Shown here: piece after piece, positions 51,228-59,556 of the stretch
Numbering within the stretch: the stretch's first letter is position 1
How the letters are laid out: every line of letters starts with the position of its first letter
NCBI GenBank assembly: GCA_044350805.1
Contig: JBILGU010000001.1
Span: forward strand, 124,001-188,000
DNA: 64,000 nt
Direction: 5' to 3'
DNA from: UBA6136 sp044350805
GTDB lineage: Bacteria; Pseudomonadota; Gammaproteobacteria; Methylococcales; Methylococcaceae
Position numbers and translations under genes: made by a program
The notes under the pieces: model-generated
The model's database searches: none
What the model was told of the DNA's origin: nothing
What the model saw: only the letters and a program-made list of their open reading frames with translations

Positions 51228-54035
51228 TCAGCTAGTTATTAACACTAATCCCGGAGGTAAGGTTTCACCCAAAACACGCTGCTCATCCAAATCAGTGAGA
51301 TCCGAAACTTCACTGACCAGTCGCACCCAACTTTCAGGAAGTTTCGCCTCCTCAAGTAAATGCACTAAAGCCTCTCGCGTTTCCACATCGACATCGAGCA
51401 GTCTATCCCCGGTAAACCGGGCGATAAGCGCTGCGGAGAGGGCCGCATCGCTGTTCTTTTTAAGGTCCTCGCCCATGATCCGATCCAACCAGTTGCGAAC
51501 TTCACTTGAAGGAATGACGTTGTGTGACGAACCGTGCCAGGGCTTGCGTGAACCCAGGCGGCCCAACGACCACCAGAGAACCCGCTGATCTCCAGCCTTT
51601 CCGATGCGAGGCAAGAGCCATTCCCCAATTCTGACTTTATCCTTGGCGGAGAGATGTTCAAGGCTTGCCACCAATCGCAAAAGATCCTCAGGCCCACGTT
51701 TTCTCGCAAGCTCTGCCTGAGTGGCCCGGCGGAGTCTCGAGGGTTCCAGGTAGGGCAACGCTGACTCAAAAAGGATACTTTGCCGGCGGTCATCCAGACC
51801 GCCGGCAATCCGCCGCCATAAAGTCCACCATTCCGACCACACCTGGGACTCCTGACTGAACTGTGGGGCCTGGGGAAAAACCTCAAAGACTTTAGCAACG
51901 AGCGTTTCATCCAGGGGGTGTCCGAAGCCGGGACGCAGACAGAACCCGGCCAGATTGAGCCAGACCCGCTCATGATCCGGTGAACGGCGGCGGTTGGGGA
52001 GCCCCTGAATGAGGATCTCGGCAAGTCCCCGCAGCAACACAATGCCCCAATCTTCCTTGGGCCCCAAAAGACGTTCGAGATCGGATCGAAGTCGCTTCAC
52101 CGCCTTGGGATCCACCGACTTACTCCTTGGGCCAAAAACTCCGAGGATCAATTCCCGCGCCGATGCCAGCTTGGGATGCTCTTCGTGCTGAAGACCCTGA
52201 ATCGAAACGCTGGCCTGGGATCGCAGCTCAAATTCTATTTTCCAACGGACGTCTCGATCATCAACCGCAACACATTGGAGATCCAAGGTTCCCACGGGGC
52301 TAAGCGCCGCAACCAACTGAACCTCGATCGCGTCCTCCTTTCTTCCTCGCGCATCCATGACGAGGCTCAGGGGCGGCAGAGCGCTAAAAGCCAGATCATC
52401 AAGCGGGACCAGAGTGCCGGGCAAGGGCGTAAGGTCATCTTGGGAGGCCACCAGATGAAATTGAACCGCAGCTCCAACTTTCAGCCTGAACCTTCGATCA
52501 CTCAGAATGATTTCCTGGGCCTCCTCCGTTCCTCGCGGCAGGAGACAGCAGCCCATAGTCTTGGCTTCGCTCCCCCCCTCCAAAACCAGGAAGAGACTCC
52601 TCGGAGCACCACTGGTGATTTTCTTGACCACAGTTCCGCGGCGCGCCCACGCCGAAGCAACGGCGCCATGCGCAACTGACTCTTCAGGATGGGGATTTTC
52701 AAGACATCGGATGTTTTCGGCGCCCCAGGCCCTGAACTGACGCATCAGTCTTTGCGTCAAGAGGGCGCTATTGAAGACACCGCCATTCAACAGCAAGGCG
52801 TCTGGCATGAGGCCCTGAATGGGACCCTCACCGATCGCCTCTGAAATGACATGACGATGCTCAACGAGAAACGCGGATATGTGACGTGTAATCGCGGGGT
52901 CACGGACAAAGGGGAGGCCATATTCAACAACACCACTGCGACGTCGGTCCGGAAGTTCACCCAATTCAACCAACGGGAAAAAACCATCCATCAAAAGGCT
53001 TTGAACCTCGGAACGCTCGAACTCAACGGATCGTGTGCCCCCAATCAAGCGACTGCCACCTCCCAGCAAGGTCACCTTGGCTGACTCGGGCGCATCCGGG
53101 GAGAGCAGCGCCTCTTTGGTCTGACGACACTGCTCGACCAATTGGGAAAATTCAAGGGGACTCACCTTGTGCCCAGCAGTCGCCAACTTATTTTCGGCGA
53201 GGTGCGCCAGCGCAAGATCGAGATTATCTCCGCCAAGCATCAGGTGCTGACCGACCGCAATTCGGGTGAACTCTGGACCACTGACCTCGCGTCTGACCGA
53301 AATCAGGGTCAGATCCAGTGTTCCTCCCCCCAAATCCACCACCAGAACCAGACGCACGCCATCAAGAAGATCAGCAATGTGATCTCGTTCGCGCCAGAGC
53401 CAGTCATAAAAAACCGCTTGAGGTTCCTCCACTAATTGAAAGTGGAGAAATCCGGCCTCTCTCGCCGCATTACAGGTCAGCGCTCTGGCGGCTTCGTCAA
53501 ATGAGGCGGGAACGGTGATGGTCAGATCCTGATCCTCAAGGCGCGCCTGAGGGTGGCGTTCATTCCAGGCATGACGCACATGCCGGAGGTACCCTGCGGA
53601 AGCTGCCACCGGGGATATCTTCTCGACGCCCTCAACACCTCCCCAGGGAAGAATGGGGGCATTACGATCGACCGAGGGATGGGACAACCAGCTCTTGGCA
53701 CTGGCGACGAGACGGCCTGGGGACTTGGCACCCAGCTGTCGCGCCAAGAAGCCCACGATCGGGAGATCAGAACTGCTGCCCTGTTTCGAAGGCGTTTCCC
53801 AGGGGAGAAAACAATCTGCAGAGCGGACCTCATCTGATGAGGCTTGATATTGCACTGAAGGCAACAATGGCCTGGACCCCACCTCCCCAAGACCGACAAG
53901 CTGAGGGATCTGGAATCCAATGATTTCGTGCTCCACAGCTTGCTCGAGGGAAGCTGCTGCGACTACGGTATGGCTGGTGCCTAGATCAATCCCGACCAGC
54001 CAGCGTGGCGTCGTTCTGGAAGAATCTTTACTCAT
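51228..54035 (-). CDS. Large Hsp70-family protein with C-terminal DUF3731-like region
   Basis: This 935-residue protein begins with an Hsp70/actin-type ATPase domain: phosphate-1 loop VGIDLGTSHTVVAAA, the interdomain-type segment FHFQLVEEPQAVFYDWLW-like FLHFQLVEEPQAVFYDW, phosphate-2 LVLVVDLGGGTLDLTLISV and MLGGDNLDLALA. The segment DALLLNGGVFNSALLTQRLM covers the adenosine site. It lacks the canonical DnaK substrate-binding domain. The last 300-350 residues are helical and match my memory of DUF3731 (LRSDLERLLGPKEDWGIVLL, RVWLNLAGFCLRPGFGHPLD, RVLWWSLGRLGSRKPWHGSS). It overlaps the upstream Hsp70 gene by 4 nt. No J-protein or GrpE is nearby. Client and function are unknown. Confidence 0.88.
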   Translation of the reverse strand: MSKDSSRTTPRWLVGIDLGTSHTVVAAASLEQAVEHEIIGFQIPQLVGLGEVGSRPLLPSVQYQASSDEVRSADCFLPWETPSKQGSSSDLPIVGFLARQLGAKSPGRLVASAKSWLSHPSVDRNAPILPWGGVEGVEKISPVAASAGYLRHVRHAWNERHPQARLEDQDLTITVPASFDEAARALTCNAAREAGFLHFQLVEEPQAVFYDWLWRERDHIADLLDGVRLVLVVDLGGGTLDLTLISVRREVSGPEFTRIAVGQHLMLGGDNLDLALAHLAENKLATAGHKVSPLEFSQLVEQCRQTKEALLSPDAPESAKVTLLGGGSRLIGGTRSVEFERSEVQSLLMDGFFPLVELGELPDRRRSGVVEYGLPFVRDPAITRHISAFLVEHRHVISEAIGEGPIQGLMPDALLLNGGVFNSALLTQRLMRQFRAWGAENIRCLENPHPEESVAHGAVASAWARRGTVVKKITSGAPRSLFLVLEGGSEAKTMGCCLLPRGTEEAQEIILSDRRFRLKVGAAVQFHLVASQDDLTPLPGTLVPLDDLAFSALPPLSLVMDARGRKEDAIEVQLVAALSPVGTLDLQCVAVDDRDVRWKIEFELRSQASVSIQGLQHEEHPKLASARELILGVFGPRSKSVDPKAVKRLRSDLERLLGPKEDWGIVLLRGLAEILIQGLPNRRRSPDHERVWLNLAGFCLRPGFGHPLDETLVAKVFEVFPQAPQFSQESQVWSEWWTLWRRIAGGLDDRRQSILFESALPYLEPSRLRRATQAELARKRGPEDLLRLVASLEHLSAKDKVRIGEWLLPRIGKAGDQRVLWWSLGRLGSRKPWHGSSHNVIPSSEVRNWLDRIMGEDLKKNSDAALSAALIARFTGDRLLDVDVETREALVHLLEEAKLPESWVRLVSEVSDLTDLDEQRVLGETLPPGLVLITS

Positions 54036-55903
54036 TCGCCTTTTGACGCCGTCGGTTCACCCGATGAAGCGTCTCGATCACGCACCTCGAACTCGACCTT
54101 CCAACGCTGGCCTCCATGGCGGGCGACTGCTTCCAGTTGCAGCGTTCCCGTTTCGGTAACCCGTGCAGCCAGAACAACCGGGACGACCTCCCCCTGAAGA
54201 TATTGCTCTGCCGGGAGCGTGACCTCGATCGCCGCCAGTTCCTGAAGCTCATCCTCCGTCCACCAGTCCAGCCGCGTTCCGACTTCATCAAGACGCCGAA
54301 CCGTTGAAGCAAAAAACCGAAAATGAACAGGTTCACCAACGATCAGACCAAACTCGTAGGGAGGAAGTGCGGCCTCGCTGCCCTCCTCCATCCCGAAAGG
54401 TGCGATACAAAGGGCCTCCAGCGGGGGCGCAATACCCGGCACGGCGGGAACCGCACTTTCAACACCCACGTAGTAAGCCGCCCCAGTGCCTCCACGAATG
54501 CGAACGCCGGGTCCCTTTCGAACGTTGGCGTAGTAGGCAGCACCCCGGGATACCGCCAGATCAAGGTCTATTCCCTCGAGGAGGCGGACAGGCTCTGCAC
54601 CGTCCAACTCAAGCCAGCGATTGATCACTGCCAACAGGCGATCCACCAACTCGACTGAGCGAAAAACCCCGCCATTGAGAAGAATCGCCGAAGGATGCAA
54701 AAAGCGGCGGGCATCCCCGTTGGAAAAGGTTGGAGACTGATTCGCCGCATCGATATGACGACTCAGAAAAGCGGCCAGATGGGCGGTAATTCGGGCGTCT
54801 TGCGCATAAGGCAGGGAGAGGGTTGTCAAACCGGCGCGGGCGGTCTGCTGAGGACGGTCTACGACAGAAAGTACCGGAAAGAAGCCGTCTACAACGGTTT
54901 GAAGAACCTCAGCTCGAGTCAAATTTGTTCGGAGTGTCCCCCCGATCAAGGAGGATCCTCGGCTTGGAATAGTAATCGCGACTTCGTCTAATGCCGCATC
55001 GCCCAGAAGCCTTTCCTTTGCATCACGTGCACCGTGGGTCAGGCACTGTAACTGCCAAGGTTCAAGACGTTTACCCTCCCGATCTAGCTTGGCACGGATG
55101 CCATAGGCCAGAGCCAGATCCATATTGTCTCCACCGAGGAGGATATGATCGCCAATGGCCACTCGCTCAAGCGTTAGACACCCTTCCGCCTCGGACACAG
55201 CAATGAGGGAAAAGTCTGTGGTACCGCCCCCGACATCGACCACGAGAATGGTTTCTCCCGGACGGACCTGATTCCTCCACTCGCTACCCGAAGCCTGAAT
55301 CCAGCTGTAAAGGGCTGACTGCGGTTCTTCCAACAAGACGGCATGGCCAAGGCCAACTCTTCGGGCAGCCTCAACGGTCAATTCCCTGGCTCCGGGGTCA
55401 AAAGAGGCCGGGACCGTAATCACGATGTCCTGATCTGCCAGGGGAGCTTCCGGAAAACGGCAATCCCAGGCGCTCTTTAAGTGCTGGAGATAAGTGGTTG
55501 AGGCCTCAAGTGGAGAAATCCGGGTGACTTCCGGGGGCGACTGCACTGGAAGAATGGGCGATTTCCGATCGACTTGCGCATGCGAGAGCCAGCTTTTGGC
55601 ACTTCCAACCAGCCGGATGGGAGTCTTGCTCCCAAGGTGACGGGCGATTTCCCCAACCAGACTGCGATCCGGGCTCGCCCAAGGCAACGTCACATCTTCA
55701 GCACGAAGTTCGTCAGGATGGGCCTGATAAAGGAAAGAAGGCAACTGGGGCCGACTCTCGACAGTTCCCGGAGTGATGATCTGCGGGATCGGCAAGACAT
55801 CTACCGGAACAACCTCATCCTTCACTGCATCAAGACGCACATACGAAAGGACGCTGTTGGTGGTCCCAAGATCAATTCCAACTGCAAAGTCTGCCTGACT
55901 CAA
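54032..55903 (-). CDS. Second Hsp70-family protein (YegD/DnaK-like)
   Basis: This 623-residue Hsp70 paralogue has FAVGIDLGTTNSVLSYVRLD, the linker region LEASTTYLQHLKSAWDCRFP, DIVITVPASFDPGARELTVE, RVGLGHAVLLEEPQSALYSW, the phosphate-2 motif ILVVDVGGGTTDFSLIAVSE and LLGGDNMDLALAYGIRAKLD. AILLNGGVFRSVELVDRLLA follows. The C-terminal 130 residues are beta-rich (FGLIVGEPVHFRFFASTVRR, LQELAAIEVTLPAEQYLQGE) and differ from DnaK's peptide-binding domain. It overlaps the DUF2760 gene upstream and the larger Hsp70 downstream by 4 nt each. Both Hsp70s share WLSHAQVDRKSPILP-type segments, so they are related by an old duplication. Confidence 0.9.
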   Translation of the reverse strand: MSQADFAVGIDLGTTNSVLSYVRLDAVKDEVVPVDVLPIPQIITPGTVESRPQLPSFLYQAHPDELRAEDVTLPWASPDRSLVGEIARHLGSKTPIRLVGSAKSWLSHAQVDRKSPILPVQSPPEVTRISPLEASTTYLQHLKSAWDCRFPEAPLADQDIVITVPASFDPGARELTVEAARRVGLGHAVLLEEPQSALYSWIQASGSEWRNQVRPGETILVVDVGGGTTDFSLIAVSEAEGCLTLERVAIGDHILLGGDNMDLALAYGIRAKLDREGKRLEPWQLQCLTHGARDAKERLLGDAALDEVAITIPSRGSSLIGGTLRTNLTRAEVLQTVVDGFFPVLSVVDRPQQTARAGLTTLSLPYAQDARITAHLAAFLSRHIDAANQSPTFSNGDARRFLHPSAILLNGGVFRSVELVDRLLAVINRWLELDGAEPVRLLEGIDLDLAVSRGAAYYANVRKGPGVRIRGGTGAAYYVGVESAVPAVPGIAPPLEALCIAPFGMEEGSEAALPPYEFGLIVGEPVHFRFFASTVRRLDEVGTRLDWWTEDELQELAAIEVTLPAEQYLQGEVVPVVLAARVTETGTLQLEAVARHGGQRWKVEFEVRDRDASSGEPTASKGE

Positions 55904-56466
55904 AGCTCAACCTCCGCGGGAGCCAGCACGTGAGGATCATGCCCCTCGGCCATTAAGGGCAAACGAATATCGTGCACCTTCCAGCCTTTGTGGACCAAGC
56001 TACCATGGAAAGGGGGAGATCCTACGATGTTCCCCGTCATGCGAATCTCTGACGCATTGAAGCCCTTTTCCAATGTGACGCTGGCACCTTCGTGTTCACT
56101 CATCACCGGTTCAAGCTGCAAATGTTGCTTGATCACACGACGACATCCTTCATGAACGACTCGGGCAGCTGCTCCGATCTCCGCATCCGCGTGGTGCTGA
56201 AGGTCCTCTTCGATGAAATCGATAAATCGGGCTTCTTGCTGTAACAATCCCAGTAGCTGAAGTGCTGCGGTCGGCTGGGACTCCGTCAATGTCGGGGCTA
56301 CGGCAACTTCCGAAGGAGATTCAGCCTGAGACTTTTTCTGTCGCGCAGAAAGAAAGGGCAGTAATGCGAGAACGAGTGTCAGAAGCACCAGAATCACAAC
56401 CAGCGCCCCAAGCACCAGATGGAACAAATCCAGCGTGACAGGAACCATTTGGGGGTCAATGGACAT
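55900..56466 (-). CDS. DUF2760 membrane-anchored protein
   Basis: This 188-residue protein has one strong N-terminal transmembrane helix (LVLGALVVILVLLTLVLALL), a variable linker, and a conserved cytoplasmic or periplasmic domain: ALQLLGLLQQEARFIDFIEE, DLQHHADAEIGAAARVVHEG, CRRVIKQHLQLEPVMSEHEG, MTGNIVGSPPFHGSLVHKGW and AEGHDPHVLAPAEVEL at the end. I recall this as DUF2760, which occurs beside Hsp70-family genes in many proteobacteria. GAGG lies 6-7 nt before ATG 56466. It is first in the coupled DUF2760-Hsp70-Hsp70 trio, suggesting it anchors the two ATPases at the membrane. That role is inference. Confidence 0.88.
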   Translation of the reverse strand: MSIDPQMVPVTLDLFHLVLGALVVILVLLTLVLALLPFLSARQKKSQAESPSEVAVAPTLTESQPTAALQLLGLLQQEARFIDFIEEDLQHHADAEIGAAARVVHEGCRRVIKQHLQLEPVMSEHEGASVTLEKGFNASEIRMTGNIVGSPPFHGSLVHKGWKVHDIRLPLMAEGHDPHVLAPAEVEL

Positions 56467-56487
56467 CAGAAACCTCGGGGAAAAGAT

Positions 56488-56503
56488 CGTCCCTGATGGG
56501 ACG
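56488..56503 (-). promoter_or_regulatory. Hairpin with T-run in the leader of the DUF2760-Hsp70 operon
   Basis: CGTCCC and GGGACG form a perfect 6-bp stem with a 4-nt loop. On the minus strand it is followed by ATCTTTT and then the DUF2760 ribosome-binding site. It could act as an attenuator or simply as a weak terminator of upstream transcription. Confidence 0.35.
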
Positions 56504-56570
56504 GATTTGAAAAGTAGGAATCAATGCAACGCAGACTAGCGTTCCGCAGGCTGTCGGGGCGATTGAAACA

Positions 56571-56588
56571 GCCGGTCCTTCGACCGGC
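56571..56588 (-). terminator. Terminator-like hairpin after the exported-protein gene
   Basis: GCCGGTC and GACCGGC pair perfectly over 7 bp around a 4-nt loop, 15 bp past the stop at 56603. Only TGTTTC follows on the minus strand, so termination would be partial. Confidence 0.4.
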
Positions 56589-56602
56589 CAGTCTCACAGA
56601 TC

Positions 56603-57046
56603 TTATTCGGGGTGGGATTCGCGATAGCGAAGCGCGTGTGCTCCCATCACCACGCGAACAACCTGCTGAGCGGCCTGGGACCGCTTTCTCTGAAGGTAAC
56701 GCTCGGAAATGACATCGGGCACTTTTTCAGTCCGGAATGCGGGTTTAATTGGAGCCAACTTCGGATCACAAGCGCTCAGAATCAGATCGGTTAGTTTTCG
56801 GGAATCTTCGGGATCGTTTACATGCTTATTGGTTTCATCATTCAGACAATGCTGATAAGACTCCACTGCCTGATTAATCTTTGCGAGCGTTTTATCGCTC
56901 AAGGTCGTGGGTTTCCACTCTTGGGCAATTTCTGGTTCCGCAGGCTTGTCCTTTGCCAGAACCCCGGATGCGAGCGTTCCTTGCAACACGAGCGCAACCC
57001 CCATGCATCGAAGTGACTGGACTACAGAGCCAGAGATTCTTTTCAC
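56603..57046 (-). CDS. Exported protein of unknown function
   Basis: This 147-residue product has a signal peptide (SLRCMGVALVLQGTLASGVL, likely cut after VLA). The mature domain is helical and charged: LSDKTLAKINQAVESYQHCL, NDPEDSRKLTDLILSACDPK, VPDVISERYLQRKRSQAAQQ. Two mature cysteines, one in QHCLNDE and one in SACDPK, could pair. I do not recognise the family with confidence. It overlaps the upstream cupin-like gene by 4 nt (ATGA), so the two are almost certainly coexpressed and probably work together in the periplasm. Confidence 0.7.
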   Translation of the reverse strand: MKRISGSVVQSLRCMGVALVLQGTLASGVLAKDKPAEPEIAQEWKPTTLSDKTLAKINQAVESYQHCLNDETNKHVNDPEDSRKLTDLILSACDPKLAPIKPAFRTEKVPDVISERYLQRKRSQAAQQVVRVVMGAHALRYRESHPE

Positions 57047-57465
57047 TTGGTCTTTCCTTTAGGTGATTTTCCAGTCATCGTACGACCAGGTTTGGCGGGT
57101 ACAGGTTCCGAAAGCATCTCCATGGCCAGCAGATCAACCTCACTATCACTCACGTTCTCAGAAAGATACTGGGATCCTGTCTCCCAGAACAACTGACCAG
57201 GACCAAATTCCTCCGCCTTCTCGTCCGTCGCAATGCGGACCCGCCCTTTCAAAACATACCGTGGACCCGGGACCGGATGGATACGCGTTTTAACCTTCCA
57301 GCCTTTTGCCAGCGTGAGCTTGATGACCCGCACCTTGACCTTGGTCGCAGAGAGATCCATCGACTCCTCGCCCAAAAGCTGTTGCGGCAGCGGCGCAGTC
57401 TCGGCGGCGGTGGCATCGAGGCATAAGAGGAATGCGATACCTGTAACCAGCTTGATCAGCGTCAT
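57043..57465 (-). CDS. Exported cupin-like protein
   Basis: The 140-residue product carries a signal peptide (LIKLVTGIAFLLCLDATAAE). The mature part reads like a single cupin barrel: VKVRVIKLTLAKGWKVKTRI, HPVPGPRYVLKGRVRIATDE, EFGPGQLFWETGSQYLSENV. Only one histidine (in RIHPVPGP) of the classical metal-binding set is obvious, so it may be a binding rather than catalytic cupin. The C-terminus is basic and low complexity (GRTMTGKSPKGKTK). It lies 51 bp after the glycosyltransferase and is coupled to the exported gene downstream. Confidence 0.65.
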   Translation of the reverse strand: MTLIKLVTGIAFLLCLDATAAETAPLPQQLLGEESMDLSATKVKVRVIKLTLAKGWKVKTRIHPVPGPRYVLKGRVRIATDEKAEEFGPGQLFWETGSQYLSENVSDSEVDLLAMEMLSEPVPAKPGRTMTGKSPKGKTK

Positions 57466-57516
57466 GATTGGAATCTCCCCAATGTCAGATCACGTATGGC
57501 AGAGGAATGCGCATCT

Positions 57517-58251
57517 TCAGGGTTTTCCAAGCTCTTCCACCACGGGGATATGAGCCCTGCGCTGAAGCCACATGACGCCCATAAGATCCCATATCCCCAC
57601 CCAAAGGCGGTGCCAGGTCCCATATTTGGAGACACCGAGAGTTCTCGGGCGATGGTTGACCTCCACAGATACAATCCGCGCCCCGGCCCTTTGTGCCAAT
57701 GCAGGGAGGAATCGATGCATGTGATCAAAGTAGGGCATATCCAAAAACAGGGCCCGATCAAAAAGCTTCAGCCCACAACCCGTATCGGGTGTTGCATCGC
57801 CCAGTAAGCCTGCACGAACACGATTGGCAATTCGGGAGGACAGTTTGCGCCAACCCGTGTCTTTTCTATTCTTTCGATATCCCGCAATCAGCGCCTTGCC
57901 GCCATTCTGCGTCAGCTCCTGCCAGGCTTTGAACATCGCAGGAATATTCGCCGGGTCATTCTGACCGTCGCCATCCAGCGTTGCGATGACAGAGCCTCGG
58001 GCCGCAATCACGCCGGTTCTGACCGCCGTACTCTGTCCACAGCACTTCACGTGCCTGAGCACTCGCAATGCAGAAAATTCAGAACTCAGCGCCTGAAGAC
58101 GCGCCAGCGTGTCGTCCGCACTCCCGTCATCGACATAAATGATTTCGTAAGCGCCCAAGCCTGATACGGAGGTGACAATCTCCTCGATCAAGGGACGTAG
58201 ATTTTCGTTTTCGTTATGGACAGGAACCACAACACTCAAATTGATACTCAT
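57517..58251 (-). CDS. Family 2 glycosyltransferase (dolichol-phosphate mannosyltransferase-like)
   Basis: The start is ATG 58251 (MSINLSVVVPVHNENENLRP); the longer frame would overlap purM. The GT-A fold shows VVVPVHNENENLRPLIEEIV, EIIYVDDGSADDTLARLQAL, GSVIATLDGDGQNDPANIPA (DxD-like DGDGQ), DTGCGLKLFDRALFLDMPYF and RIVSVEVNHRPRTLGVSKYG. The C-terminus has a hydrophobic segment (RLWVGIWDLMGVMWLQRR) that may associate with the membrane. Relatives transfer sugars to polyprenyl phosphate. It has 244 residues and lies 8 bp after purM. The acceptor is unknown, and no lipid A-modifying transferase is next to it. Confidence 0.88.
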   Translation of the reverse strand: MSINLSVVVPVHNENENLRPLIEEIVTSVSGLGAYEIIYVDDGSADDTLARLQALSSEFSALRVLRHVKCCGQSTAVRTGVIAARGSVIATLDGDGQNDPANIPAMFKAWQELTQNGGKALIAGYRKNRKDTGWRKLSSRIANRVRAGLLGDATPDTGCGLKLFDRALFLDMPYFDHMHRFLPALAQRAGARIVSVEVNHRPRTLGVSKYGTWHRLWVGIWDLMGVMWLQRRAHIPVVEELGKP

Positions 58252-58259
58252 TTTTTCCC

Positions 58260-59321
58260 CTACCACGAACCGGTATAGCTGACCGCCGCTGGCCCATCGG
58301 TTGCAACGATCTCTCCGATGCTGAAACAAACTTCGCCGGCTCCTGACAATTGCATAAGAGCCTGTGCCTCTTCGGCTTGAGGAACACAGACGATCATGCC
58401 AATTCCACAATTGAAGGTCTTGAGCATTTCATGATCCGCCACCCGGCCCTGCTCCTTGAGCCAATTGAAAACTGCAGGTCTTTCAAAACTTTCGAGATGA
58501 ATCACAGCCGCCGTTCCCTTTGGAAGGACCCTCGGGAGATTTTCGGTAATCCCGCCACCTGTGATATGCGCAAAAGCATGTACTTCAGAGCCATGCAAAA
58601 GGCTGATCAGGGATTTCACATAGATGCGCGTCGGTTCCATGAGGGCTTCTGCCAGCTTCTTGTCACCACATGAGGACTCCAGCGCACCGGGCCCGGCCTT
58701 CTCAATGATTTTTCGAATCAGTGAGTAGCCATTAGAGTGAGGGCCTGATGAAGCTAAACCAATGAGCCGGTCACCCGGACGCACGCGCGTACCATCGAGC
58801 ATGGCAGACTTTTCGACAATGCCGACACAAAAGCCCGCAAGGTCGTAATCACCCGCCTCATACATGCCGGGCATTTCAGCCGTTTCACCCCCCACCAGCG
58901 CACAGCCCGCCCGCTCGCAGCCCGTTCCAATCCCCTCAATGACAGAGGCCGCCACATCAACATCAAGATGGCCAGTGGCATAGTAGTCGAGAAAGAAAAG
59001 AGGCTCAGCGCCCTGGACGACGATGTCGTTGACGCACATTGCGACAAGATCAATACCCACGCCACCATGGCATCCTGTTTCGATAGCCAACTTCAACTTG
59101 GTTCCAACACCATCCGTTCCGGCAACCAGGACAGGTTCACGGTAGCGCCCAACGGGCAACTCAAAAAGGGATCCAAATCCGCCAAGCCCTGCCAGAACAC
59201 CGGGAATTCGGGTCCTTGCGGCTATGGGCTTGATCCTTTCAACCAGGGCATTCCCCGCCTCGATATCAACGCCAGCCTTTCGGTAATCCAAAGACTCGCT
59301 ATCCTCGCGCTTGTCGCTCAA
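58260..59321 (-). CDS. purM: Phosphoribosylformylglycinamidine cyclo-ligase
   Basis: PurM closes the imidazole ring to make aminoimidazole ribotide in purine synthesis. SLDYRKAGVDIEAGNALVER at the N-terminus, VLVAGTDGVGTKLKLAIETG, IDLVAMCVNDIVVQGAEPLF, CALVGGETAEMPGMYEAGDY and ITGGGITENLPRVLPKGTAA are diagnostic. It has 353 residues. purN, which usually follows purM, is absent; a glycosyltransferase takes its place. It is divergent from the heme A synthase gene. Confidence 0.97.
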   Translation of the reverse strand: MSDKREDSESLDYRKAGVDIEAGNALVERIKPIAARTRIPGVLAGLGGFGSLFELPVGRYREPVLVAGTDGVGTKLKLAIETGCHGGVGIDLVAMCVNDIVVQGAEPLFFLDYYATGHLDVDVAASVIEGIGTGCERAGCALVGGETAEMPGMYEAGDYDLAGFCVGIVEKSAMLDGTRVRPGDRLIGLASSGPHSNGYSLIRKIIEKAGPGALESSCGDKKLAEALMEPTRIYVKSLISLLHGSEVHAFAHITGGGITENLPRVLPKGTAAVIHLESFERPAVFNWLKEQGRVADHEMLKTFNCGIGMIVCVPQAEEAQALMQLSGAGEVCFSIGEIVATDGPAAVSYTGSW

Positions 59322-59556
59322 AAAATTTCTCCGAAGTCATTCATACGATGGCGGAACCCAGATCCAATGGAGAGACTATGGCTAGCTCCTGAGATGGGCT
59401 GATTGTGCTATTTTAGCGCGTCTTCGGTCTGAAAGGCCCTGCCCCCGCCGTTCCTGTTCCAAGGAGCGCCTTTACGCTTTGCAGATCGTTAGCTTGTTTC
59501 CTGAAGGGCCCCGTCAACCCGGGTATGTCAAAGCACCAGCCTCAGTGTTTCACAGC

